DNA of 64,000 bases from RBC038 sp041390625 (GTDB lineage Bacteria > Chloroflexota > Dehalococcoidia > UBA2979), in contig JAWKPM010000004.1 of NCBI GenBank assembly GCA_041390625.1, positions 124,001-188,000 of the forward strand, read 5' to 3'. This document shows, piece after piece, positions 49,414-57,747 of this stretch (position 1 is its first letter; every line of letters begins with the position of its first letter). A model generated the notes under the pieces. It did no database searches and was not told the origin of the DNA. It worked only from the letters and a program-made list of their open reading frames with translations. A program made the translations under genes and the position numbers.

Positions 49414-50607
49414 GTGGACGTCGACGTCATCGTGGTGGGGGCCGGTCCCGGCGGCAGCACCGCCGCCCGCGAGCTGGCGCAGCGCGGGAAGAGCGTCCTG
49501 CTCCTCGACCGCGCGCGCTTTCCGCGCGACAAGCCCTGCGGCGGTGGCGTCACCGTTCGATGCGCCGAACTGCTTCCCTTCGACATCTCCCCCGTCGTCG
49601 AGCACGTTGTCACCGGCGCCCAGATCCGCCGAGGCCACAAGCGCAACATCCGCCGCGACTACAACGCCGGCGTGCTGACGTACATGACGCAGCGCCGCCG
49701 GCTCGACGCCTTCCTCGTCGAGCGCGCGCAGGAGGCGGGCGTCGAGTTCCGCGACGGCCAGGCCGTCACGAACGTCGAGCAGCTGCACAACGGCGACTAC
49801 GAGGTGCGCGTGCGCGGCGAGGTCCACGTCGCGCGCGCCCTGGTCGGCGCGGACGGCGCGAACGGCGTCGTGAAGACCGCCCTCGGCTTCGAGCACCCTC
49901 GCGAGTCGGCCGTGGCCCTCGAGGGCAACATCGCGATGCCCAACGGCATGCCCTCCTGGCTCGAGGGCCGCGTCGCGCTGCAGCTCGGCCTGGTCCCGGG
50001 CGGCTACGGCTGGGTCTTCCCGAAGGGCGACCACGTCAACGTCGGCGTCGGCGGCTGGAAGGCGATCGCCGGCCCTCACCTGCGCGAGTGGCTGCACACG
50101 CTCTGCCGCGACTACGGCTTCGACCCGGCCTCGATGACCAACCTCCGAGGTCACCACCTGCCGATGGTGCGGCCTGGGGCCGTCCTCGCGGCCGGAGGCG
50201 CGGCACTCGTGGGCGACGCGGCTGGCTTCGTCGACCCGCTCTCCGGTGAGGGCATCTACGGCGCCATCTCCTCGGGTGTGGCTGTGGCGCCTGCCGTCGA
50301 CGACTACGTCTCGAGGCGCACCGCGACGCTGAAGCCCTACGAGGACCACATGCGCCGCGAGCTCATCCCCGACCTCGAGGCGTCGCACGCCCTGATGGAC
50401 ATCTTCCACGCGTGGCCGGCGCCCTGGGTGTGGCTGATGCAGCACTCGGACCGCTTCTTCCTGCGCTTCTGCGGCATCCTGCTCGGCACCGAGACGCTCG
50501 ACCACCTCGTGCACTCGTTCGGCCCGCTCACGCCCTTCCTGCACCCGGCCGCGCGCGCCGGCCGCGCCCTCACGACTCGACGCTGGGGCGACCGACTCGC
50601 CACATGA
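49414..50607 (+). CDS. Geranylgeranyl reductase-family FAD-dependent oxidoreductase
   Basis: A 397-residue flavoprotein with the FAD dinucleotide motif VGAGPGGSTAARELA at the start, the PCGGGV active-site Cys region, YMTQRRRLDAFLVE, YGWVFPKGDHVNVGVGG and GDAAGFVDPLSGEGIYGA, all typical of the geranylgeranyl reductase family. These enzymes saturate isoprenoid chains of quinones, lipids or chlorophylls. In a non-phototroph a menaquinone or lipid substrate is likely, by inference. Its stop overlaps the start of the DUF3179 lipoprotein (ATGA). Confidence 0.88.
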   Translation: MDVDVIVVGAGPGGSTAARELAQRGKSVLLLDRARFPRDKPCGGGVTVRCAELLPFDISPVVEHVVTGAQIRRGHKRNIRRDYNAGVLTYMTQRRRLDAFLVERAQEAGVEFRDGQAVTNVEQLHNGDYEVRVRGEVHVARALVGADGANGVVKTALGFEHPRESAVALEGNIAMPNGMPSWLEGRVALQLGLVPGGYGWVFPKGDHVNVGVGGWKAIAGPHLREWLHTLCRDYGFDPASMTNLRGHHLPMVRPGAVLAAGGAALVGDAAGFVDPLSGEGIYGAISSGVAVAPAVDDYVSRRTATLKPYEDHMRRELIPDLEASHALMDIFHAWPAPWVWLMQHSDRFFLRFCGILLGTETLDHLVHSFGPLTPFLHPAARAGRALTTRRWGDRLAT

Positions 50608-52094
50608 GGAGGCGGCTCGCGGCCTCGCTGCCGGTCCTCGTCCTCGGCCTGGCGCTTGCCGCCTGCGCCGCCCCGGCCCCCACGGCGACGCCCACGAGCA
50701 CGGCCACCCCCACCGAGGCCGCCGCGGGCCCCGAGCCATCCACGACCGCGACGCCCGCGCCGCTGACCGCCGCCGAGGTCACCTCGATGCTGCGGCAGGC
50801 GGTCTGCTGGTACGAGGACGCGGCGTCCGCCGCCGACTGCCTCCCGCCCAGCGACGAGGTGCGCGCCGTCATCGCCTCGATGGGCACATCCGAGGACGAC
50901 CGCTTCGTCGCCCCCCTCGTGGACATGCGCTATCTCGATGTCGGCTGGCGCCGCGCCGTCGACGACGCCCTCGAGGCGCTGACCGGCGAGCGCTTCGAGC
51001 AGGGCATCGAGTGGTATCGCTGGCTCGTGACCGCCCGCCCGCGGCTGCCCGAGGGGTACGTCGAGTGGAAGGGCCATCTGCTCGCCTTCGCCGACCCGGC
51101 CTTCGAAGCGCTGCTCGGCACCGAGGCGTCCGGCGCACTCCGACCCGATCTGCTGATCTGGACCGGCACCGCGAGCGGCGAGCTGCCGGCCCTCGAGGCG
51201 CCGCCGACGACGCACGCCTCACTGCAGGCGTACCTTGACGCGAACGATGTCGTGTACAGCCTGCAGGTCGGCGACGTCGCGCGCGCCTATCCGAGGCGCA
51301 TCGTGGCGTGGCACGGGATCGTGCAGGACGACCTCGAGGGCGCGCGCGTGCTCGTGACGTTCTGCGGCCCCTGCGGCGGCGCTTCGGCGTTCGCGCCCGT
51401 GGCGGGCGGGCAGCAGCTGACGTTCCACGATGCCGGTCTCGCCTACGACGGCCACCGCCTGATCGCCGATGCCGAGACCGGCAGCCTCTGGGAGCCGTTC
51501 AGCGGACGCGCCGTCTGGGGACCGCTGGCCGCCAAGGGCACATCGCTCCCGAGGATCGCGATCCACGCCTCCACGTGGGGGCGCTGGGCCGCCGAGCACC
51601 AGAATTCGAGCGTGCTCACCCTCGATACCGGCTTCGTGCGCGACTACACCGAGGGCGCATGGAGCACCCTCGGTGGCACGCCCGCGATGCCGCGCTTCCC
51701 GCTCGTCGAGGAGGTCGATGACCGCCTCGCCACCGACGCCGAGGTCGTCGGGCTCGTGGTCGGCGCCTCGGCCCGTGCCTACCCCGTCGACGAGATCCGA
51801 AATCGCCGCATCGTGCACGACCAGCTCGGCGGCGCGTCCATCGTGCTGCTGGCCGACGGCGCCGACGCCCCCATTCGCGCCTTCGCCTCGGGACCGCTCA
51901 CGGTCGCCACGCTGAACGCCGGGATGACCGCCGACGGAGAAGACGGACTCGAGGGCGATCGCTGGTTCGTCCTCGAGCGCGCGCTCGTCAGCACCCTCGA
52001 TGGCCGCGAGTACCCCTCGATCGCGACGGCGCAGGGTTCGTGGCTGGCGTGGAGCCGGGCGTACCCGGCCACCTCGATCTTCGGCTTGGAATGA
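50604..52094 (+). CDS. DUF3179-domain lipoprotein
   Basis: A 496-residue protein with a lipoprotein signal (LALAAC, Cys21) and a Thr/Ala/Pro linker to about residue 60. The DUF3179 domain is recognised by VTFCGPCGGASAF with nearby Cys, LTFHDAGLAYDGHRLIADAE and TGSLWEPFSGRAVWGPLA, and by a second unit with ARAYPVDEI. DUF3179 proteins are extracytoplasmic and uncharacterised. The FCGPCGG pair of Cys could bind metal or form a disulfide. It is translationally coupled to the flavoprotein upstream and closed by a strong hairpin. Confidence 0.85.
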   Translation: MRRRLAASLPVLVLGLALAACAAPAPTATPTSTATPTEAAAGPEPSTTATPAPLTAAEVTSMLRQAVCWYEDAASAADCLPPSDEVRAVIASMGTSEDDRFVAPLVDMRYLDVGWRRAVDDALEALTGERFEQGIEWYRWLVTARPRLPEGYVEWKGHLLAFADPAFEALLGTEASGALRPDLLIWTGTASGELPALEAPPTTHASLQAYLDANDVVYSLQVGDVARAYPRRIVAWHGIVQDDLEGARVLVTFCGPCGGASAFAPVAGGQQLTFHDAGLAYDGHRLIADAETGSLWEPFSGRAVWGPLAAKGTSLPRIAIHASTWGRWAAEHQNSSVLTLDTGFVRDYTEGAWSTLGGTPAMPRFPLVEEVDDRLATDAEVVGLVVGASARAYPVDEIRNRRIVHDQLGGASIVLLADGADAPIRAFASGPLTVATLNAGMTADGEDGLEGDRWFVLERALVSTLDGREYPSIATAQGSWLAWSRAYPATSIFGLE

Positions 52095-52097
52095 CGA

Positions 52098-52122
52098 ACG
52101 GGCGCCCCGCTGGGGCGCCCGT
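52098..52122 (+). terminator. Terminator between the DUF3179 and multicopper oxidase genes
   Basis: ACGGGCGCCCC-GCT-GGGGCGCCCGT is a perfect 11-base stem directly after the DUF3179 stop. It is placed to serve both convergent genes. Confidence 0.8.
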
Positions 52123-52152
52123 CGCACGTTCGCTGGGTCCGAGCTCAGACCG

Positions 52153-53433
52153 TCACTCGATGCGCACGACCCCTGCCATGCCCAGGTCGGCGTGCCCGGG
52201 GATGTTGCAGATGAACCGCAGCTCCTCGCCCGGCTCATCGGGCACGGTGAACGTCACCTCGGAGACCTCGCCCGTGTCGGCCTCGACGAGGACGACATCG
52301 GCAATCTCGAAGTTGTGGAACGTCGCGCCCGCGTTGTTGAGGCGCAGTGTCACTTCCTCGCCCGCGGGAAGCGTGATGTCGAGCGGGTCGAAGGCGAAGT
52401 CGGTCGCGACCACGCTCACCACCTCGCCCGAGGCAGCAGCGGTCGCCGCCGTCGTCGCCTCGGCAGTCGCCTGCGGGGTCGGCGTGCCCTCGGCCGGGGC
52501 GGTCGCGATGGCCGCGCCGACCGCGGGCGGCTGCTCGGGCGCCGGCGCACCCTCGAGGAACGACGTGTGGTCGGTGTAGTCGACCACCGTCAGCATGCCG
52601 CCGGGGTACTCGCCGTGGTTCGTGACGTGCGGCAGCACGTGGCAGTGGAAGGTCCACGTGCCGGGGTTGTTCCCCACGATCTCGACGTCCACGGTCTGGC
52701 CCGGAGCGACATCGACCGTGTTCGCGAGGTACGGGTTCTCGAGGTCGTTCGAGTCGAGCGCGATCACCTTGAACTGGTGGCCGTGCAGGTGCATCGGGTG
52801 ATGGACCTGCCCGGCGTTGATGAAGCGCACGCGCACGCGGTCGCCCGTCTCCATCGCGATCACGCTGTCGGGATCATCGAGGGTCGCCGGGAAGGAGTGG
52901 CCGTTGATGGTGAACAGGCCACCGATTTCGTGGAGCACCATCGTGTAGTCGTGATCGTACTTCGCCCGCGCCGCCGCCGATCGCTCGCGCACGATCAGCG
53001 GACCCACGAGGCCACGCGCCAGCTGCCGCACGCTGTTCGCATGCGTGTGGTACATCGTCGTGCCGGCCTTCTCGAGCTTGAACTCGTACGTGTACGACTG
53101 CCCCGGCTCGATGATCGGCTGCGTGATCCCGGGCACGCCGTCCTGGTCGTTCGGCACCTCGAGGCCGTGCCAGTGGGTCGTCGTCCCCTCGGGCAGGTTG
53201 TTGGTCAGCGTGACACGCAGTGTGTCGCCGACCATGCCCTCGATCATGGGGCCCGGGTACTCGCCGTTGTAGCCCCAGACCTCCACCAGCTCACCGTTGA
53301 CGACGTCCCAGTCGACCACCTCGGCCGTGAGCGCCACCTCGATGAGCTCGCCCTCCGAGTCCTCGCACGCGAGAGCCAGCGGCGAGAGCGCCAGCACGAC
53401 GACCGCGAGGAGCCAGCGCGTTGAGCGCAGCAT
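52153..53433 (-). CDS. Multicopper oxidase fused to a plastocyanin-like domain, lipoprotein
   Basis: A 426-residue lipoprotein (signal with LALAC, Cys23). The multicopper oxidase part has the four copper motifs: HWHG, YHTHAN, HHPMHLHGH and FHCHVLPH followed by Met, giving type 1, 2 and 3 sites. It is short, as in two-domain laccases. A low-complexity Ala/Thr/Pro linker (about residues 290-325) joins a C-terminal cupredoxin with NAGATFHNFE and CNIPGHADLGM, the plastocyanin-type Cu site (His, Cys, His, Met). The extra cupredoxin could pass electrons to the oxidase. ATG 53433 is chosen for the signal peptide. Substrate unknown. Confidence 0.9.
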   Translation of the reverse strand: MLRSTRWLLAVVVLALSPLALACEDSEGELIEVALTAEVVDWDVVNGELVEVWGYNGEYPGPMIEGMVGDTLRVTLTNNLPEGTTTHWHGLEVPNDQDGVPGITQPIIEPGQSYTYEFKLEKAGTTMYHTHANSVRQLARGLVGPLIVRERSAAARAKYDHDYTMVLHEIGGLFTINGHSFPATLDDPDSVIAMETGDRVRVRFINAGQVHHPMHLHGHQFKVIALDSNDLENPYLANTVDVAPGQTVDVEIVGNNPGTWTFHCHVLPHVTNHGEYPGGMLTVVDYTDHTSFLEGAPAPEQPPAVGAAIATAPAEGTPTPQATAEATTAATAAASGEVVSVVATDFAFDPLDITLPAGEEVTLRLNNAGATFHNFEIADVVLVEADTGEVSEVTFTVPDEPGEELRFICNIPGHADLGMAGVVRIE

Positions 53434-53604
53434 TGTCCGTTCCCTTCCGATCGGCCTGATTCCCGCGCCCGATTCTGCCTGCCACGGCGGTGGGAACGAG
53501 GGACCTTCGGGCAACGCCCGTGGACGATCGGCCCGTGGCACCAGAGCAGACAGATTCGGGCCGAACGTCCGGCGACCCCCTGCGAATCGGCCCCAGGACG
53601 AAGG

Positions 53605-54504
53605 TCAGCCGTCGAGGCGCTTCTCGAACCAGTGGTGTGCGTACGGCTCGTCGTTGAACCGCTCGACCTCGACGTAGCCCGCCGAGCGATACAGGGCGAT
53701 CGCCTCCGTGAGCGCGCGGTTCGTCTCCAGGTGGGCTACCGAGGCGCCGTGAGCGCGCACCTCGTCCTCGAGCGCCTCGAGCAGCCGCCGCCCCACGCCG
53801 AGCCCGCGCGCGCCGTCCGCGACCCACATCCGCTTCAGCTCGGCCGGCTCCGCGCCGTGGAACTTCAAGGCGCCGCACCCGATCGGCTCGTCGTGCAGCC
53901 ACGCCACCAGCAGCAGCCCCGCCGGCTCGCGTAGCTCGTCCGCGTCGGCCGAGATGCTGAGCCCCGGGTCGAATCCCGCCTCGAAGCGACGATCGAGCTC
54001 GCGGAAGTACGACTCGAGGCAGAATCGCGCAGCATCCGTCTCCGGGTCCTCGATGCGGATCTCGATGAGCCCGGCGGTGAGCAGGCGCTCGACGGTCGCC
54101 ATCGCCTCGACGAGGCGTGCGCGCTGCCCCTCGTTCAGTGGCGCAAGCATCGAGGCCGCGAGCGCGTCGCTCTGCTCGTCGAGCAGCGCGCGCTCCGCCC
54201 GCCCCGCCTCGGTCGGCCGTGCCACCCGCACGCGGCGATCATCGATGTCCGGCTCGGTCACCACGAGGCCGGCCTCCTCCAGCGACCGCAGGATCCGGCT
54301 GAGGTACCCGGAGTCGAGGTCGAGGCGCGCGCGCAGCGAACGCACGTCGGTCCCCGCATCCTCGATCTCCCACAGCACCCGCGACGCACCGAGCGGCCGC
54401 CCGCGCGCGAGATACTCGTCGTTGAGCGCGCCGATGCGCTGCGTGACGGTCCGGTTGAACCGCCGTACCCGCGCGATCGAGGTGGCATCAGGCGCCTGCG
54501 TCAT
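53605..54504 (-). CDS. MarR-GNAT fusion protein
   Basis: A 299-residue protein with a MarR winged-helix domain (about residues 12-140, LDLDSGYLSRILRSLEEAGL and DIDDRRVRVA) joined to a GNAT domain (about 150-299, ELKRMWVADGARGLGVGRRL acetyl-CoA loop, then YRSAGYVEVERFND). Such fusions are widespread and usually act as regulators or acetyltransferases of small molecules. The ATG at 54504 is preceded almost immediately by a 20-base palindrome, its likely own operator. A longer upstream frame is spurious. It is divergent from the ilv-leu leader. Confidence 0.88.
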   Translation of the reverse strand: MTQAPDATSIARVRRFNRTVTQRIGALNDEYLARGRPLGASRVLWEIEDAGTDVRSLRARLDLDSGYLSRILRSLEEAGLVVTEPDIDDRRVRVARPTEAGRAERALLDEQSDALAASMLAPLNEGQRARLVEAMATVERLLTAGLIEIRIEDPETDAARFCLESYFRELDRRFEAGFDPGLSISADADELREPAGLLLVAWLHDEPIGCGALKFHGAEPAELKRMWVADGARGLGVGRRLLEALEDEVRAHGASVAHLETNRALTEAIALYRSAGYVEVERFNDEPYAHHWFEKRLDG

Positions 54505-54505
54505 T

Positions 54506-54525
54506 TCTCTGACTGTAGTCAGAGA
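54506..54525. promoter_or_regulatory. Palindromic operator abutting the MarR-GNAT start
   Basis: TCTCTGACT-GT-AGTCAGAGA is a perfect 9-base inverted repeat ending 1 base before the ATG of the MarR-GNAT gene. It leaves no room for a ribosome site, so the gene may be leaderless and repressed by its own product. Confidence 0.7.
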
Positions 54526-54558
54526 TCGACGTCCGAGGCAATCATCGAGGCCGCCCCG

Positions 54559-54588
54559 TTGACCACGAGCGTCGGGGCTCGCCATACT
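54559..54588 (+). promoter_or_regulatory. Promoter of the ilv-leu operon
   Basis: TTGACC (54559-54564), 18 bases, then CATACT (54583-54588). The predicted RNA start is about 3 bases before the ATG of the leader peptide at 54598, so the leader peptide would be translated from a nearly leaderless end. Confidence 0.6.
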
Positions 54589-54597
54589 GGACGTGCT

Positions 54598-54687
54598 ATG
54601 CGGAATGACACCCTCGTCTCCGCCCCCTCGACCCCGCGGCGCGATCTGCGCGCGCGGCTGGTCCTCGACCTCCTCGTACTTCGCTAG
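54598..54687 (+). CDS. Leu/Val-rich leader peptide of the ilv-leu operon (29 aa)
   Basis: A 29-codon reading frame (MRNDTLVSAPSTPRRDLR, then ARLVLDLLVLR). Seven of the last nine residues are Leu or Val, and two of their codons (GTA and CTT) are rare in this GC-rich genome, as expected for a ribosome-stalling control peptide. The frame begins just after a promoter and ends within a hairpin. In other bacteria such peptides sense charged tRNA-Leu and tRNA-Val and govern attenuation of ilvBN. Translation is not proven; the inference rests on composition, rare codons and position. Confidence 0.72.
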   Translation: MRNDTLVSAPSTPRRDLRARLVLDLLVLR

Positions 54688-54729
54688 GCGGCGCTGCTCG
54701 CAGCGTCGCCTCCGCCCGCGTGTCGGGCG
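54687..54729 (+). terminator. Attenuator hairpins before ilvB
   Basis: GGCGGCGCTG-CTCG-CAGCGTCGCC forms a 10-base stem (one G-U pair) at 54687-54710, starting at the leader-peptide stop. A second stem, CGCCCG-CGTGT-CGGGCG, follows at 54713-54729. A further GTCACGAC/GTCGTG pairing is possible downstream. Stalling on the Leu/Val codons would hide the 5' strand of the first stem, consistent with attenuation control. There is no U tract. Confidence 0.6.
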
Positions 54730-54800
54730 TCACGACATCCAACGGCAGGATGCCGCGGTCGTCGTGTGACCGTGTGCAGCAGGGACAGGTACGGACTCCA

Positions 54801-56495
54801 ATGCGAATGAGCGGCGCGGACATCGTCCTCGAGTGTTTGAAGCGCCTCGGCGTCGACACCGTCTTCGGCTACCCCGGCGGCGTCGTGCTGCCGCTGTACG
54901 ACCGCTGGCCGTCGCATCCCGAGGTGCGCCACATCCTCGTCCGCCACGAGCAGGGCGGCGGGCACGCCGCCGAGGGCTACGCGAAGGCGAGCGGCAAGCT
55001 CGGGGTCGCGCTGGCCACCTCAGGCCCCGGCGCGACGAACCTCGTGACGGCCATCCAGGACGCGATGATGGACTCGGTGCCGACGCTGTTCATCACCGGC
55101 AACGTCGCCCGCAACCTCCTGGGCAAGGACGGCTTCCAGGAGGCCGACATCACGGGCATCACGATGCCCGCCGTGAAGCACAACTACCTCGTGATGCGCG
55201 CCGAGGACCTCGCATACACCTTCGCCGAGGCCGGACACATCGCCACCACCGGGCGGCCCGGCCCCGTCCACATCGACATCCCGAAGGACGTCTTCCTCGA
55301 GGAGGCCGACTTCCAGTGGCCGGAGCGCGTCTCGATCCGAGGCTACCGCCCGGCGACCACGGGCCATCCCGGCCAGATCAAGCGCGCCGCCGAGATCATT
55401 GACCGCGCCGAGCGCCCGGTCGTCATCGGCGGGCACGGCGTCATCCTCGCGAACGCCGCCGAGGAGTTCCGCGCCTTCGTCGAGAAGGCCGGCCTTCCGG
55501 TGCTGAACACGCTGCTCGGCCTGGGCGGCATCCCGCGCGACCACGCGCTGTCCTACGGCATGCTCGGCATGCACGGCTCATTCGAGGCGAACCTGGCCGC
55601 CTCGAACGCCGACGTCATCATCGGCATCGGCATGCGCATGGACGACCGCGCGCTCGGCCGCTTCCAGGACTTCAACCCGACGGCCTCGATCATCCACATG
55701 GACGTCGATCCCGCCGAGCACAACAAGAACATCCAGGCGACGATCCCCATCGTCGCCGACGTGAAGCTCGCGCTGCCCCAGCTCACCGAGGCCGTGCAGC
55801 AGCGCTCGCACGTCGAATGGATCCGCTGGATTGACGAGACCCGCGCCGAGCACGCCCACTCGATGGCGGTCCCGTCCGGCCCCGAGCTCTCCGTGCAGCA
55901 CATCGTCACGCGCATCTCGGAGATGTCGCCGGATGCGACGATCGTGACCGGCGTCGGCCAGCACCAGATGTGGGCCGCACAGCACATGAAGTTCTCGAGG
56001 CCGCACCAGCTCATCACCTCGGGCGGCCTCGGCACGATGGGCTTCGAGACCCCCGCCGCCCTCGGCGCGCAGGTCGCGAGGCCGGGCGAGACCGTCTGGA
56101 CCATCTGCGGCGACGGCGGCTTCCAGATGACGCTGCAGGAGCTGGCGACCCTCGTCGATGCCCGCGCGCCCGTGAAGCTCGCGATCATGAACAACGGCTA
56201 CCTGGGCATGGTCCGCCAGTGGCAGGAGCTCTTCTACCAGGACAACTACGTCTCGGTGGCGATGGCCCAGCCCGACTTCCTCAAGCTCGCCGATGCCTAC
56301 GGCATCCACGCCCTCCGCGTCACCGCGAAGGAGCAGGTCGACGACGCGATTCGCGAGGCCGAGGCGCATCCCGGCCCCGTCATCATCGACTTCCAGGTCG
56401 AGGCCGAAGGCAACGTCTGGCCCATGGTGCCCGCGGGCGCCGCACTCTCCGAGACCATCGGGCCGCCGGCCCGGCCTGCCGAGGTGACCCGATGA
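54801..56495 (+). CDS. ilvB: Acetolactate synthase large subunit
   Basis: A 564-residue thiamine-diphosphate enzyme. It condenses two pyruvates to acetolactate (valine, leucine) or pyruvate with 2-oxobutyrate (isoleucine). The catalytic Glu50 is in RHEQGGGHAAEG, the central FAD domain region is VIGGHGVI to IGIGMRMDDRALG, and the ThDP motif runs from ICGDGGFQMT to IMNNGYLGMVRQW. ATG 54801 is chosen because homology starts there (an ATG two codons on is also possible); an upstream GTG at 54720 lies in the attenuator. The stop overlaps the ilvN start (ATGA). Confidence 0.95.
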   Translation: MRMSGADIVLECLKRLGVDTVFGYPGGVVLPLYDRWPSHPEVRHILVRHEQGGGHAAEGYAKASGKLGVALATSGPGATNLVTAIQDAMMDSVPTLFITGNVARNLLGKDGFQEADITGITMPAVKHNYLVMRAEDLAYTFAEAGHIATTGRPGPVHIDIPKDVFLEEADFQWPERVSIRGYRPATTGHPGQIKRAAEIIDRAERPVVIGGHGVILANAAEEFRAFVEKAGLPVLNTLLGLGGIPRDHALSYGMLGMHGSFEANLAASNADVIIGIGMRMDDRALGRFQDFNPTASIIHMDVDPAEHNKNIQATIPIVADVKLALPQLTEAVQQRSHVEWIRWIDETRAEHAHSMAVPSGPELSVQHIVTRISEMSPDATIVTGVGQHQMWAAQHMKFSRPHQLITSGGLGTMGFETPAALGAQVARPGETVWTICGDGGFQMTLQELATLVDARAPVKLAIMNNGYLGMVRQWQELFYQDNYVSVAMAQPDFLKLADAYGIHALRVTAKEQVDDAIREAEAHPGPVIIDFQVEAEGNVWPMVPAGAALSETIGPPARPAEVTR

Positions 56496-57067
56496 AGCAC
56501 ACCGTCGTGGCGCTGGTCGAGGACCGGCCGGGCGTCCTCAATCGAGTCGCATCGCTGTTCCGGCGGCGGGGGTTCAACATCGACTCGCTCGCGGTCGGCA
56601 CGACCGAGGAGCAGGGCATCTCGCGCATGACCATCGTCGTCGATGGCGCGGACGGCATCGTCGAGCAGGTGGAGAAGCAGCTCTACAAGCTCATCGACGT
56701 CGTGAAGGTCTCCGACCTCACGAAGGAGGAGGCTGTCCTCCGCGAGCTCGCGCTCATCAAGGTGCGATGCAACACGGAGCGCCGGCGCGACGTGCTCGAC
56801 ATCGTCGAGATGTTCCGTGCGCAGGTCGTCGACGTCTCGCCGACGAGCCTGATCGTGCAGGTCGTCGCCGCCGAGGACCGCGTGAACGCGCTCATCGAGA
56901 ACCTGAAGCCCTTCGGCATCCGCGAGCTGACGCGGACCGGCCGCGTGGCGATGGCTCGAGGCTCGGCGACCACCACCGTGCACGAGCGTGAGTCCGCCGA
57001 GGTGCAGCGCTTCCACTCGGAGTCGGGCCGCCTGCCGGAGGGCGATCTGCCCTACGTGAGCAAGTAG
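56492..57067 (+). CDS. ilvN: Acetolactate synthase small (regulatory) subunit
   Basis: A 191-residue regulatory subunit. The N-terminal ACT domain reads VALVEDRPGVLNRVASLFRR and GFNIDSLAVGTTEEQGISRM, the classic valine-binding fold. The C-terminal domain (about residues 85-170) contains ELALIKVRCNTERR and ENLKPFGIRELTRTGRVAMA. It binds the large subunit and gives feedback inhibition by valine. ATG 56492 overlaps the ilvB stop, coupling the two. A short non-conserved C-terminal tail (about 25 residues) follows the family domain. Confidence 0.95.
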   Translation: MKHTVVALVEDRPGVLNRVASLFRRRGFNIDSLAVGTTEEQGISRMTIVVDGADGIVEQVEKQLYKLIDVVKVSDLTKEEAVLRELALIKVRCNTERRRDVLDIVEMFRAQVVDVSPTSLIVQVVAAEDRVNALIENLKPFGIRELTRTGRVAMARGSATTTVHERESAEVQRFHSESGRLPEGDLPYVSK

Positions 57068-57079
57068 CGAGGCGTTTCG

Positions 57080-57673
57080 GTGCGACGAGCGCTCCAGGAC
57101 TGGGAGGTACGCCTCGTGGTCGGCGCCGCGATCTGGATCGCGGCGCTTACGGTCCTCGGCGCGATCGTCATCGAGCGCGGGGACGACTTCGGGGACCGCT
57201 GGCGGCTGGTGCTGCTCGCGTTCCTCGGGGCCCCGTTCGCGCTGGCGCTGCTGGCCGAGACGAGCGGCCGCGCCGCGATTCGCGCGGCTGTCCTCGGCGG
57301 TGCGCTGCCACCGGCAGGGATCGCGACGATGCTCAGCTACCTGACCGCTCTGCCGGCGTTCCTGGCGCTCGGCGGCGCGTTCGTCTTCGCGGCGCGAGCG
57401 GCGAGTCGAGAGCCGAGCATCCCGAACGCCGTCATCGCGAGAGCCATCCTGACCGCCTTCGGTACAGCCATCCTCTGGGTCGCGGGCTTCATCGCGCTGT
57501 TCGCCACCGAGGACCGGCGCTGCACAACCTTCGCGAACGGCTCCGGCTGCACGAGTGACGTCGTGACCGCCGGCGAGGCGCTGACCGGCCTCACGATGCT
57601 CGGGCTGGCGTTCGCGCTGGCGTTCGTCCTCGTGCGGCTCGGAGCGGCGCGTAACGAGTCGCCGGCCGTATAG
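57080..57673 (+). CDS. Membrane protein within the ilv operon, unknown
   Basis: I do not recognise this protein. It has 197 residues and about five hydrophobic helices (for example GAAIWIAALTVLGAIVI and AILWVAGFIALFA), with a Cys-containing external loop (DRRCTTFANGSGCTSD) that could form a disulfide. It starts with GTG 57080, 12 bases after ilvN, and precedes ilvC by 74 bases. It interrupts the usual ilvBNC order. Amino acid export is one conceivable role, but no transporter motif supports it. Confidence 0.62.
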   Translation: MRRALQDWEVRLVVGAAIWIAALTVLGAIVIERGDDFGDRWRLVLLAFLGAPFALALLAETSGRAAIRAAVLGGALPPAGIATMLSYLTALPAFLALGGAFVFAARAASREPSIPNAVIARAILTAFGTAILWVAGFIALFATEDRRCTTFANGSGCTSDVVTAGEALTGLTMLGLAFALAFVLVRLGAARNESPAV

Positions 57674-57747
57674 TCGAGCGCTGAATTCGGAATCAGTCGA
57701 AACAACGGGCCTTTCGAGGCAGTGCGAGCGAAGGCGGGAGCGGGCGC

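Noticed and set aside
54720..54800. GTG 54720 as start of ilvB
   Set aside because: It lies in the attenuator hairpins and adds a non-homologous N-terminus; ATG 54801 fits the family.
57660..57747. A promoter (TATAGT at the end of the membrane gene) for ilvC
   Set aside because: The hexamer overlaps a stop codon and has no -35 partner; more likely coincidence inside the operon.
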